Assembly: GCA_035574295.1 (NCBI GenBank)
Contig: DATLYX010000037.1
Coordinates: forward strand, 1 to 46,910
DNA: 46,910 nt
DNA from: PNAI01 sp035574295
GTDB lineage: Bacteria > Pseudomonadota > Alphaproteobacteria > Rhizobiales > Xanthobacteraceae
Reading direction: 5' to 3'
Made by a program: the position numbers and the translations under genes. The notes below the pieces were generated by a model. The model was not told where the DNA came from. It did not search any database and saw nothing but the letters and a program-made list of their open reading frames with translations. Positions 34,223-42,179 of the stretch are shown piece by piece. Numbering within the stretch: the stretch's first letter is position 1; every line of letters begins with the position of its first letter.

Positions 34223-34747
34223 ATGCGAAAAATGATGGAATGCGGTGCACTCGCTATCGGCATTATCCTGAGCGCCGTGCTCGCCGGCGAGATGCGCGCG
34301 CAGGTTCAAATGGAGCCGATCAAGCCGGCTCCGCGAGGGCCGGCGTCGCCGCCTCCGCCCAGCCTCGACGCCAGGCCGGCCGGCGTCCCGTCGATCGAAC
34401 AGGAGAACAAGCGGCTGCGGGAACGCGTCGCCAAACTGGAAGCGGAAAATCAGAAGTTGACCGTGGAGATCAAACGCTACAAGACGCTGGCGGACAACCA
34501 GTCGCAGCAGATCCAGAACCTCAACAAACAGATCGCCGAGTTCACCAAGAAAGGCGGCAGCATGGTGCGTGCCTATTGCGAGAACGGCACCACGAGCCGC
34601 AACACCGCCGGCGCCAGAACCGCGTGCCTCGGCTATCTGTGCGAGCCGGTGTCAGGACTGTGCCGCACGCGCTGTTCCAGAAGCGATGAATGCGCCTCTG
34701 GGCACGTCTGCGATCCGAATCGATCAAGCTGCGTTCTGGTTCGATAG
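34223..34747 (+). CDS. Exported coiled-coil protein with Cys-rich C-terminal domain
   Basis: I recognise no family. The 174-residue protein has a signal peptide (about 1-27, ending MRAQ), a Pro-rich linker (32-56), a long heptad-like coiled coil (about 58-110, EQENKRLRERVAKLEAEN onward), and a 58-residue domain with eight cysteines (YCEN, ACLGYLCEPVSGLC, RTRCSRSDECASGHVC, SSC). The Cys spacing resembles small disulfide-rich modules that are common in secreted proteins of myxobacteria and animals. GGGAGG seven bases upstream supports the start. It probably acts as an oligomer in the periplasm or outside. It stands alone between lhr and a dehydrogenase. Confidence 0.82.
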   Translation: MRKMMECGALAIGIILSAVLAGEMRAQVQMEPIKPAPRGPASPPPPSLDARPAGVPSIEQENKRLRERVAKLEAENQKLTVEIKRYKTLADNQSQQIQNLNKQIAEFTKKGGSMVRAYCENGTTSRNTAGARTACLGYLCEPVSGLCRTRCSRSDECASGHVCDPNRSSCVLVR

Positions 34748-34885
34748 CAGTTGGATTATTTCTCTCCTTTATTATCGGGAGAGCGACGTCACTTGCACTT
34801 GGCCGCATCCGTTCAATGCGCGATGCATGCGGAGCGGTTCCGGAGCGGTACTGCCGGATGCGTGAGAGCCGCGGGCGGGGGCGGC

Positions 34886-35848
34886 TCAGCTCTCCAGCCC
34901 CGTCGGCACGTTCTTGTTTTCGCTTTCGAGCTTCATGCCGGCGGTGAGCGCCATGGTTTCCATCAGCGCGGCGAAATCCTTTTGCAGATACTCCTGCGGA
35001 TTTTTCTGCAACATCGCCGCGCCGAAATGCATCTGCAGCACCTCGCGCGCCGCCGCCGTCACCGGCATCGGCACATCCATTTCGCGACCCAGTTCCAGCC
35101 CGAGATCGAGATCCTTGCGCAACAGTTCGGGCGTGAACGTGGTGGTCCAGTCGAGGTTGACCAGCGCCGGCGTCTTGTAGGCAGTGAACATCGAGCCCAT
35201 CACGCCGTTGTTGAGGAAGGCTAAAAATGCGTGCCGCGGCACGCCCATCTTGTTGGTCAAGAGCGTGATCTCGATCAGGTTCTCGATCACCACGCCGAGC
35301 ATGACGTTGTGCGCGATCTTGCAGATGCGCGCCAGCTCGCCATCGCCTACGTAGGAGACCCCGCGCGGCGCGATCGTTTTCATCATCTCTTCCATCTTGC
35401 GGAACGCGGGCTCCGGCCCCGAGCACACCGCCGACAGTTTCCCGGCCTTGATCACCTTGGCGTTGCCGCTCACCGGCGCGCAAATGTAGTCGGCGCCGCG
35501 CTCTTTAAGCCGCTTACGGATGTCCGCCGACTCCGCCACCGCGATAGTCGAGCAATCGACGAACACCCCTGGCAGCCTGCCGTTCTTCGCCGAGCAGACA
35601 CCGTCCGGGCCGAAATACACGGCGTCCACGTCCTTGCCTTCCGCGACGATGGAGAACAGCACGTCCACGCCGGCGAGGTCTGAGGGCTTGTCGACGATCT
35701 TGCCGCCGTGCGCTTTGAGCGGCTCGGCCTTGGCGCGCGTGCGGTTCCAGATCGAGACGTCGTAGCCGGCCTTCAACAGCCGCTCCGCCATGGGCAGGCC
35801 CATGCGGCCCATGCCGATCCACCCGATTTTTTGTGTGTTCTGCGCCAT
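34886..35848 (-). CDS. NAD(P)-dependent dehydrogenase, 3-hydroxyisobutyrate dehydrogenase family (second)
   Basis: A 320-residue beta-hydroxyacid dehydrogenase. The dinucleotide motif GMGRMGLPMAERLL is at about 12-25, substrate segment CAPVSGNAKVIKAGKL near 120, and the catalytic Lys in ARICKIAHNVML near 175. A GGGAGA lies eight bases before the ATG. It is divergent from the 2-hydroxyacid dehydrogenase at 36047, with a family-1 repeat in the shared upstream region. Likely substrates are short 2- or 3-hydroxyacids; tartronate semialdehyde or 3-hydroxyisobutyrate are typical. Divergent pairing with a hydroxypyruvate/glyoxylate reductase-like enzyme hints at C2/C3 acid metabolism. Confidence 0.9.
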   Translation of the reverse strand: MAQNTQKIGWIGMGRMGLPMAERLLKAGYDVSIWNRTRAKAEPLKAHGGKIVDKPSDLAGVDVLFSIVAEGKDVDAVYFGPDGVCSAKNGRLPGVFVDCSTIAVAESADIRKRLKERGADYICAPVSGNAKVIKAGKLSAVCSGPEPAFRKMEEMMKTIAPRGVSYVGDGELARICKIAHNVMLGVVIENLIEITLLTNKMGVPRHAFLAFLNNGVMGSMFTAYKTPALVNLDWTTTFTPELLRKDLDLGLELGREMDVPMPVTAAAREVLQMHFGAAMLQKNPQEYLQKDFAALMETMALTAGMKLESENKNVPTGLES

Positions 35849-35932
35849 CTCGATCTCCCGTCGAACGCGAAAGCTGCGACCGGCTCTGCTAGCACAGTCG
35901 CACGCGCAGGGGCAATTGCGCCGCGCGACATG

Positions 35933-36015
35933 GTCGTGATGTCCGGCCTTGTGCCGGACATTTACGTCTTATATTGCCAAAGACGCGCATGGCCGGGCCA
36001 AGCGCGGCCATGCTA
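35933..36015. repeat. Palindromic intergenic repeat, family 1 copy b
   Basis: It parallels 1463-1577 in order: TGTGCCGGACAT, ACGTCTT, then AAAGACGCG and GGCCGGGCCAAG, with the 5' part shortened. It sits between the divergent dehydrogenase genes, over the likely promoter of the one at 36047. Confidence 0.72.
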
Positions 36016-36046
36016 TGCGCCCGAGATTGTAAACGGAGCGGGAAAA

Positions 36047-37015
36047 ATGGCCGACAAGGCCGAAGTGTTGGTGATCGGATTGCCTAAGCCGCTCATTGTC
36101 GACGGCCTCAAAGCCGCGTTCACCGTGCATGTGCTGGCCGAGGCCAAGGACAAGGAGGCGCTGCTCGCCGCGGTCGGCCCGCGCGTGCGCGGCGCCGCGG
36201 TCACCGGCGCGCCGGACAAGATGGACGGCGCCATGATGGCGCGCTGCCCGAAGCTCGAGATCGTCTCCAGCTTCGGCGTGGGCTACGACAACATCGACGT
36301 CGGCTACGCCGCCGCCCACGGCATCGTGGTCACCAACACGCCCGACGTGCTGACCGAGGAGGTCGCCGACACCGCCATCGGCCTGCTTCTGTGCACCGTG
36401 CGCGAGTTCCCGCAGGCCGAGCGGTTCCTGCGCGCCGGCAAATGGTTGCAGGGCCATTATCCCCTCACCAAGGCGACGCTGCGCGACCGCACCGTCGGCA
36501 TCGTCGGCATGGGCCGCATCGGCAAGGCGATTGCGCGCCGGCTCGAAGGCTTTGCCGTGCCGATCGTCTATCACAGCCGCAGGCCGGTCGAGGGCGTCAA
36601 ATATCGCTATTACCCGAGGCTCATCGACATGGCGCGCGACGTGGACACGCTCATCGTCATCACGCCCGGCGGCGCGGAGACCAGGAACCTGATCAACGCC
36701 GAGGTGCTGGAGGCGCTGGGCCCGCGCGGCATTCTCATCAACATGTCGCGCGGCTCGGTCGTCGACGAGGCCGCGCTGATCAAGGCGCTTAAAGAAAAGA
36801 AGATTTATTCCGCCGGTCTCGACGTGTTTCTCAACGAGCCGCACGTGCCGCAGGAATTGCTTGCCATGGACCACATCGTGCTGTTCCCGCATCTCGGCTC
36901 GGCCACCCTCTACACCCGCCGCAAGATGGAGCAGCTCGTGGTCGACAATCTTTTGGCCTGGTTCGCGGGCAAGCCGCCGCTCACCCCGGTTCCCGAAACG
37001 CCGGTCAAACGCTGA
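36047..37015 (+). CDS. D-2-hydroxyacid dehydrogenase (glyoxylate/hydroxypyruvate reductase-like)
   Basis: A 322-residue D-2-hydroxyacid dehydrogenase. The NAD(P) motif GMGRIGKAIARRL is at about 150-162. Catalytic residues are seen as Arg in INMSRGSVVDE, Glu in FLNEPHVP and His in LFPHLGSAT near 285. The HSRRPVEG after the second strand, with two Arg where NAD enzymes have Asp, suggests NADPH preference, as in GhrB/hydroxypyruvate reductases. The MADKAEV start follows GGGAAAA and a GGAG further up. The neighbour on the other strand is a HIBADH-family enzyme, and the two could share glyoxylate/tartronate-semialdehyde metabolism. Confidence 0.92.
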   Translation: MADKAEVLVIGLPKPLIVDGLKAAFTVHVLAEAKDKEALLAAVGPRVRGAAVTGAPDKMDGAMMARCPKLEIVSSFGVGYDNIDVGYAAAHGIVVTNTPDVLTEEVADTAIGLLLCTVREFPQAERFLRAGKWLQGHYPLTKATLRDRTVGIVGMGRIGKAIARRLEGFAVPIVYHSRRPVEGVKYRYYPRLIDMARDVDTLIVITPGGAETRNLINAEVLEALGPRGILINMSRGSVVDEAALIKALKEKKIYSAGLDVFLNEPHVPQELLAMDHIVLFPHLGSATLYTRRKMEQLVVDNLLAWFAGKPPLTPVPETPVKR

Positions 37016-37146
37016 TTTTCGCGAGGGCGCACGGCGCTGACGCGCCGCTTCACGCTGAGCCCGACAGGACCAAGCCTCTGTTTTGGGCTTGCCTCAATTC
37101 AATCGGAATTGTCTTTAGAATACGGCGTGCCATTATGGGGCCTATC

Positions 37147-37833
37147 ATGGTGCGGCGCGCGCTCTTCTCACTCGTGTTGGCCTTCACCTGCACGGTCGCC
37201 TCGACTGCGCCCGCGCCGCAGCCGAGCGAAGCGGCCAAGGGGATGGTCGGCAAGTGGGAGTTCTCCAATGCCGACCGCGACAAGGTCTGCAACGTCATCT
37301 TCCGCACCGATCCCGGCCCCGCCGGTATGAAGCTCGAATTCGAGCCGCCGTGTTACGCGCTGTTCCCGTTCCTGAAGGAGGTCGTCGGCTGGCGCTTCGC
37401 CGAGAATGACTTTCTGCGGCTCGTCAACGCGCGTGGCCGCTCGGTGCTCGAATTCAGCGAAGTCGAGAGCCGCATGTTCGAAGCTCTCCAACAGGGCGAA
37501 GGCAGGTTGCTGATCGAGGCCGCCGGCTCCGCCGTCCCCGACATCACGCCCGAGCAGATGAACGGGGACTGGGCGGTGGTGCGCGGCGCGGGCCGCACCA
37601 TCTGCACGCTGACTCTCTCGGGTGCGGCTGCCGGCGAAGGATTTGCCGTGAAGATCAATCCGCCTTGCGAGCCGTTCGTCACCCGTTTCAATCCCGTGTC
37701 CTGGCGTCTGGAACGCGGCGGGCTGTCGCTGTTCTCGGCGCGCGGCGACAGTTGGCTGTTCGAGGCTGAAGGCCCGACCAACTGGCAGCGCATTCCGCGC
37801 ACCGCCGATCCCATCCTGCTGGTGCGCAAGTAG
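37147..37833 (+). CDS. Exported protein with two AprI/Inh-type protease-inhibitor domains
   Basis: A 228-residue secreted protein with two copies of a small beta-barrel resembling the Inh/AprI metalloprotease-inhibitor family. Residues 1-25 are a signal peptide. Repeat 1 has GKWEF at 35-39 and Cys48/Cys69; repeat 2 has GDWAV at 140-144 and Cys153/Cys174. The Cys spacing is 21 in both, and each repeat has PPC and a Trp (82, 186) at the matching place. Most Inh proteins have one domain of about 100 residues, so the tandem form is less usual. No serralysin-type protease gene is in the window. The inhibitor role is inferred from the fold. The start could be four codons earlier. Confidence 0.78.
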   Translation: MVRRALFSLVLAFTCTVASTAPAPQPSEAAKGMVGKWEFSNADRDKVCNVIFRTDPGPAGMKLEFEPPCYALFPFLKEVVGWRFAENDFLRLVNARGRSVLEFSEVESRMFEALQQGEGRLLIEAAGSAVPDITPEQMNGDWAVVRGAGRTICTLTLSGAAAGEGFAVKINPPCEPFVTRFNPVSWRLERGGLSLFSARGDSWLFEAEGPTNWQRIPRTADPILLVRK

Positions 37834-37876
37834 CCAATTCTCGATCGTGTAAAGTCCTGCGCGGAAGGCTATTCTA

Positions 37877-37997
37877 CCTCACCCTATAAAACGGGGAGCG
37901 ACGCGCGAAGCGCGTCGGGCGGGATTGCTCTGTGCAGCGAAGAAGACCCCCACCCGACTTCGCTTCGCTCGGCCACCCTCCCCCTTTCAGGGGGAGG
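37877..37997. repeat. Palindromic repeat with terminal 8-bp hairpin
   Basis: CCTCACCCTAT starts the element, ACGCGCGAAGCGCGT forms an inner stem, and CCTCCCCC-TTTCA-GGGGGAGG (37977-37997) closes it. It lies between the Inh-type gene and the HpaB-family gene; the final hairpin lacks a T-run. Confidence 0.7.
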
Positions 37998-38058
37998 ACA
38001 ACGCAGGTGATGCGTTTGTCCTTTTCAGCGCAAGGCAGAGAAGCGAACGAGGGACACA

Positions 38059-39531
38059 GTGCTCGCGACCGGCAAGGAGAAGCTTGAACGCATGCGCGAC
38101 GGCCGCGCCATCTATATCGGCGCCGAGCGCGTCGAAGATGTGACGACCCATCCCGCCTTTGCCCAGGGCGCGCGCACGGTCGCGGGCCTCTACGATCTTA
38201 AGGCCGATCCGGCCAATCGCGACCTGTTCTCCTTCGAGGAAGACGGCGAGCGCTACAGCCTCTATTGGCTGCGCTGCCGCAGCCGCGACGACCTTGCCCG
38301 CCGCATGGCCGCGCTCAAGGCGATCGCCGACTTCACCTACGGCTTCATGGGCCGTTCGCCGGACCAGGTGTCCGGCCTCGTCACCGGGCTGGCGATGAAC
38401 GCGGACATTTTGGAGCGGCTGCACCAGGGCTTCGGGCAAAATCTGTTGCGCTACTACGACCACGCCCGCAAGAACGACCTGTTCCTGTGTTTTGCCGTCT
38501 CCCCGGCGAGCGGCCGCAAGAGTCCGGAGCTGTTTCCCAATCAGCAGCGCGACGACCCGAACCTGCGCGTGGTCGACGAGGATGACTCCGGCGTCGTCGT
38601 CTCCGGCATGAAGATGATGGCGACCAGCGCCGTCTACGCCGACGAAATTTTGATCGGCAATCTCACCCCCATCGACGACCATTTCAAGAGCGAGGCGATC
38701 ACCGCAGCGCTGCCGCTCAACGCGCCGGGCGTATCGCTGTGGTCGCGCCAGCCCTATGCGCTCGCCGTCCGCCATGAGGTCGACTATCCGCTCTCTTACC
38801 GCTTTGACGAGACCGACAGCGTGCTCGTGTGCGACAACGTCAAAATTCCGTGGGAGCGCGTGTTCCTGCACAACGAAGCCAACATGTCGCGGCGCATCTA
38901 CATCGAGACGCCGGCCAATTGCTATCAGAACCACCAGTCCAACATCCGTTTCTGGGCCAAGCTCGGTCTCTTCGTCGGCGTGGCAAGCCGCATCTGTCAG
39001 GCCAACGGCACCGACAAGATCCCGGCGGTGCGCGAATTGCTCGGCCGCATGGCCTCCTGGGAGGCGCTGATCGGCGGTCTCGTGCAGGGCCAGATCGAGG
39101 CGTGGGAGGAATGGCCGAAGGGCTTTGCCACGCCGAACCGCCGCATCATGTATGCCGCGCTCAACTGGTGCCAGGAGCATCACAGCAAGATCGTCGATAC
39201 CTTGCGCACGCTGCTCGGCGCCTATCCGCTGGTGATGCCGGCCTCCATCGACGTGCTTTCCGACGAGGTGCTGCGCGACCGCTTCGAGCGCTGGTGGAAG
39301 ACCGCCTCGATCGAGGCGCTGGAACGCCACAAGCTCTACAAGCTCGCCTGGGACCTGGTGGGCTCGGAATTCGCCGGTCGCCACATGCTGTACGAGAAAT
39401 TTTATGCCGGAAACTCGATCATCGTGCGCAACCAGAGCGACCGTGAGGCGCCGTGGGAGAAATTCCACGGCATCGTCGACCGACTGCTCGCCTCCCTTAA
39501 AATGCCGGACTTCGACAAGAACGGGCACTAG
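38059..39531 (+). CDS. 4-hydroxyphenylacetate 3-monooxygenase (HpaB) family protein
   Basis: A 490-residue protein of the HpaB / 4-hydroxybutyryl-CoA dehydratase family. These are either reduced-flavin-dependent monooxygenases adding an ortho hydroxyl to phenols, or radical dehydratases with an Fe-S cluster. The length, the N-terminal TGKEKLERMRDGRAIYIGAE and the central FLHNEANMSRR fit HpaB-type monooxygenases, and I do not see the Cys set of the dehydratases. Start is GTG with GAGGG five bases upstream. A partner flavin reductase (HpaC) is not encoded in the window. It could make the catechols that the three extradiol dioxygenases cleave, although those genes are far away. Confidence 0.88.
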   Translation: MLATGKEKLERMRDGRAIYIGAERVEDVTTHPAFAQGARTVAGLYDLKADPANRDLFSFEEDGERYSLYWLRCRSRDDLARRMAALKAIADFTYGFMGRSPDQVSGLVTGLAMNADILERLHQGFGQNLLRYYDHARKNDLFLCFAVSPASGRKSPELFPNQQRDDPNLRVVDEDDSGVVVSGMKMMATSAVYADEILIGNLTPIDDHFKSEAITAALPLNAPGVSLWSRQPYALAVRHEVDYPLSYRFDETDSVLVCDNVKIPWERVFLHNEANMSRRIYIETPANCYQNHQSNIRFWAKLGLFVGVASRICQANGTDKIPAVRELLGRMASWEALIGGLVQGQIEAWEEWPKGFATPNRRIMYAALNWCQEHHSKIVDTLRTLLGAYPLVMPASIDVLSDEVLRDRFERWWKTASIEALERHKLYKLAWDLVGSEFAGRHMLYEKFYAGNSIIVRNQSDREAPWEKFHGIVDRLLASLKMPDFDKNGH

Positions 39532-39681
39532 GGTATTCGCCCAGAGCGAATCTCATCCCGCGCTGGACGCGGGTATCCAGGTCTTAAATGCACGCAGAAG
39601 ATCAAAGGCCCCGGGGCAAGTCCGGCCCCCGCTGGCGTGATCGCATTCCGGGCTGGAGGAGGCGTTGCAAACGCTGGAGTG

Positions 39682-39891
39682 CTACTTGCATTTTGCCGCG
39701 CAGGCCTTGGCGCGGTCGCCGCACTGGCTCTTGTTGCCGGTGCGTTTGAGGCAGGCGTTTTCCTCGTCCATGCACTTCTGCCGGCAGGTCGCCTGCGCGT
39801 TCGCTTCTGTGAGGCTTACGACCACCATTGACGGCGCGAGCGCGGCGGCAAGCAGCAGCGCCAGAATCGTGCGCACGAAAACCGTTTGCAT
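39682..39891 (-). CDS. Exported 69-residue Cys-hairpin miniprotein
   Basis: A signal peptide (about 1-33, ending ANAQ) precedes a mature part of only about 36 residues with six cysteines: 36, 40, 47, 57, 64 and 68. The gaps are 3-6-9-6-3, a mirror-symmetric pattern expected of two antiparallel helices stapled by nested disulfides (36-68, 40-64, 47-57), as in helical-hairpin Cys folds. The rest is Lys, Gln and Ala rich. GAGGA about eight bases before the ATG makes this a credible gene despite its size. Function is unknown; metal binding, inhibition or a toxin-like role are possible. It is divergent from the Fur-box cupredoxin. Confidence 0.82.
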   Translation of the reverse strand: MQTVFVRTILALLLAAALAPSMVVVSLTEANAQATCRQKCMDEENACLKRTGNKSQCGDRAKACAAKCK

Positions 39892-40025
39892 CGTGTGTTT
39901 CCTCTGAGGGGCGTAGCGCCATTCTACACTTCGGCGTACTGCCCAAGCGACGCAAAAAACTTCGCCGTTCCCGGCGTTTAGGGTCGCGCGGGAACGGGAA
40001 TGTCGGCAGCGTGGAGGCCGACTAG

Positions 40026-40048
40026 TTGCAAATGGTTATCAATTGCAA
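40026..40048. promoter_or_regulatory. Fur-like box upstream of the cupredoxin gene
   Basis: A 23-bp near-palindrome with perfect 6-bp ends TTGCAA; its core GCAAATGGTTATCAATTGC is very close to the Fur consensus (GATAATGATAATCATTATC-type, with GCAAATGAT flanks). It ends 32 bases before the ATG at 40081, where bound Fur would block transcription. Mur, the rhizobial Fur homologue, binds related sites. Confidence 0.6.
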
Positions 40049-40080
40049 TAGGCTTCCCCTGGTCCAGATCGGGGGAGCAG

Positions 40081-40548
40081 ATGCGTTCGCTGTTCGTTGC
40101 GGCGCTTGTCGCCGGCGGGATTGCGGGTGCCGCGCTCGCGGCAGGAAATCTGGCCGGCCAGGAGCCTATTACGGTCACCGTCGAGCTCGGCCGGCCGGGC
40201 AAGCACGTGTTCGTTCCGGATCGGCTGAAGTTTGAGACCGGCAAGCTGTATAAGCTCGTGCTCAAGAACACGAGCAACGACCCGCACTACTTCACCTCGG
40301 ACGGCTTCTCGCCGCTGATCTACACCCGCAAGGTTCAGGTGGTGCAGATGCGCGACGGCAAGACGACGACGCTCGCCGAGTTCAAGGGCACGATCCGCGA
40401 AGTGGAGGTCTATCCCGGGCACACGGCGGAATGGTGGTTCGTGCCGGTGGCGACCGGCCGGCTCACCGACCTGCGCTGCGGCATCACGGACAAGGGCGGC
40501 AAGACCCACGCCGAGCTCGGCATGATCGGCGAGATCGTGGTCGAATAG
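40081..40548 (+). CDS. Exported cupredoxin-like protein
   Basis: A 155-residue protein with a signal peptide (about 1-21, ending LAAG) and one cupredoxin beta-sandwich. Candidate type 1 copper ligands are His69 (NDPHYFTSDGF), Cys133 (LRCGITDKGG), His143 (KTHAELG) and Met148. The Cys-to-His gap of nine residues is longer than in plastocyanin or azurin. GGGAG precedes the ATG. A Fur-like box covers the promoter, pointing to control by iron or manganese. Cupredoxins of this kind accompany ferrous-iron uptake (FtrB/EfeO-like) or copper supply to oxidases. No permease or multicopper oxidase is adjacent, so the partner is elsewhere. Confidence 0.87.
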   Translation: MRSLFVAALVAGGIAGAALAAGNLAGQEPITVTVELGRPGKHVFVPDRLKFETGKLYKLVLKNTSNDPHYFTSDGFSPLIYTRKVQVVQMRDGKTTTLAEFKGTIREVEVYPGHTAEWWFVPVATGRLTDLRCGITDKGGKTHAELGMIGEIVVE

Positions 40549-40603
40549 CTGCAAGCTCGGCAGCGCCGAATTCTCATCGGCGGCAATTCGACTGACCCGT
40601 TCC

Positions 40604-40668
40604 GTCACCCTGAGGTGCGGGGCGCGAAGCGCAAAGCGCAAAGCGCAAACACCCGAGCCTCGAAGGGG
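40604..40668. repeat. Degraded palindromic repeat, family 4 copy e
   Basis: GTCACCCTGAGG at the left and CCGAGCCTCGAAGG at the right match the family, but the middle holds a 7-bp triplet, AGCGCAA three times at 40628-40648, which seems to be a local expansion. Confidence 0.7.
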
Positions 40669-40711
40669 CAGAGCGCGGCGATGCCGTGCCTTCAGGTTGA
40701 GGGGCGCCGCT

Positions 40712-41104
40712 TCAGCCGCCGATCACGGCCACGCCCTGAATCTCGATCAGCATGCCCGGCCGCGCGAAATGCGACACGGTGATCAGGGCGCTCGCCGGAA
40801 AATTGCCGTCGGGAAAAAACTCCTTGCGCAGCTCCACGAAGCGGTCGCCGAGCCGCGGGTCGTTGATGAACACGGTCATGGTGACCATGTTGGCGAGGCT
40901 GCCGCCGGCCTTTCTGATGGTCTTGTCCAAAAGGCCGAAGATGGTGCGCACCTGCGCCTCGAAATTGCCGGAGATGTCGTTGCCCGCTTCGTCGCGTGTG
41001 GCGGTTTGGCCGGCGAGCCAGACGATCTTGCCGCCCTCTGTGATCACGGCCGGCGAGAACGCCCGGGATTTCTGAAACTCGCTCTGCTCCATATACACCG
41101 CCAT
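40712..41104 (-). CDS. RidA/YjgF/YER057c family protein
   Basis: A 130-residue member of the RidA family, small trimers that deaminate reactive enamine/imine intermediates. The fold is recognisable from SPAVITEGGKIVWLAGQTA at about 18-36, GNFEAQVRTIFGLLDKTI and NMVTMTVFINDPR. Residues near the C-terminus (HFARPGMLIEIQGVAVI) match the family's P-x-x-x-x-E-I pattern; the canonical Arg at the active site appears replaced by other residues in the equivalent stretch, so it may belong to an archetypal-Arg-lacking subgroup. GGAGG lies seven bases upstream of ATG. It is divergent from mepA, and members often accompany catabolic enzymes. Confidence 0.88.
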   Translation of the reverse strand: MAVYMEQSEFQKSRAFSPAVITEGGKIVWLAGQTATRDEAGNDISGNFEAQVRTIFGLLDKTIRKAGGSLANMVTMTVFINDPRLGDRFVELRKEFFPDGNFPASALITVSHFARPGMLIEIQGVAVIGG

Positions 41105-41201
41105 AGATCTCCTCCGTTGCAACTGCGCCCCAGTGACGCAAAAACTTAACCTATTTGCCACAAGGCTGAGCTTTTCGGCGAGAGGCTGAACCGCTAAGAT
41201 C

Positions 41202-42167
41202 ATGCAAATGCTAGGCCGAAACCTGCTTTGGTGCCTCGTTGTTGTCCTGGCCGCGACCAGCCCTGCGCCGGCGCAGGATATTGGCACGCTCGTGCCCGTG
41301 CAGCGGCCGCCGGTTCCCAATCCCAACGATCCCAACATTCCGGCCAAGGAGCTGTTCGGCCGCAAGAGCGAGCCTGCGCCGATGGCGGCGCGGGCCATCG
41401 GCAAATATTCCCGCGGCTGCCTCGCCGGGGCAAAAATGCTGCCGATCAACGGCCCGAACTGGCAGGTGATGCGGCTGTCGCGCAACCGCAACTGGGCCCA
41501 TCCGGTGATGATCGATCTGTTGGAGCGGATCGCGGCCAAGGCGCCGAGCGTCGGCTGGCGCGGGCTTCTGGTCGGCGATTTGACGCAGCCGCGCGGCGGG
41601 CCGATGCTCACCGGCCACGTCAGCCATCAGATCGGGCTCGACGCCGACGTGTGGTTCACGCCCATGCCGGATCGCGAGCTGACGCGGCGGGAACGCGAAG
41701 AAATGATGGCGACCAACCTCGTCACCGACGACTGGACCGACGTGCGGCGCGAGATCTGGTCGCCTGCGCACATCGCGCTGCTCAAGCTCGTCGCCGAGCA
41801 GCCGGAAGTGGACCGCGTGCTGGTCAATTATGCGATCAAGAAGGCGCTGTGCCGGGAGGTCAAGGGCGACCGACGGTGGCTCACCAAAATCCGCATCGTG
41901 TACGGGCACAACTACCATTTCCACATCCGCATCAAATGCCCGCCGGACAGCTCGAACTGCGAGCCCGATCCGCCGACGCCGAGCCACGATTCCTGCGCGG
42001 AGGAGATCGCGTTCTGGACCGCCAACGACCGCTTCAAGCCGAAGCCGCCGAAGCCCGGGGTGGAACGCTATCAGCTCAGGATGGCGGACCTGCCGGCCGC
42101 CTGCCATGAGGTGCTGAATGCGCCGCGGGCGAGATCCGCGCAGCCGGACGCGCTCAGCATCAAATAA
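41202..42167 (+). CDS. mepA: Penicillin-insensitive murein endopeptidase MepA
   Basis: A 321-residue periplasmic zinc peptidase that cuts D-Ala-mDAP (and probably mDAP-mDAP) cross-links in peptidoglycan. Residues 1-25 form a signal peptide ending PAPAQ. The LAS-type zinc site is visible: GHVSHQIGLDADVWF near 145 (His and Asp ligands) and YGHNYHFHIRIKCP near 235 (third His and catalytic His). Conserved cysteines flank the site. Length fits the family. It is divergent from the RidA-family gene and its stop is 12 bases from that of the convergent TauE/SafE permease. The start has no strong ribosome-binding site; the Met two codons in is also possible. Confidence 0.94.
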   Translation: MQMLGRNLLWCLVVVLAATSPAPAQDIGTLVPVQRPPVPNPNDPNIPAKELFGRKSEPAPMAARAIGKYSRGCLAGAKMLPINGPNWQVMRLSRNRNWAHPVMIDLLERIAAKAPSVGWRGLLVGDLTQPRGGPMLTGHVSHQIGLDADVWFTPMPDRELTRREREEMMATNLVTDDWTDVRREIWSPAHIALLKLVAEQPEVDRVLVNYAIKKALCREVKGDRRWLTKIRIVYGHNYHFHIRIKCPPDSSNCEPDPPTPSHDSCAEEIAFWTANDRFKPKPPKPGVERYQLRMADLPAACHEVLNAPRARSAQPDALSIK

Positions 42168-42179
42168 TGCCGGCACGCC

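Noticed and set aside
34569..34865. Small plus-strand frame overlapping the Cys-rich protein gene
   Set aside because: It is an out-of-frame shadow, with no ribosome-binding site and no recognisable product.
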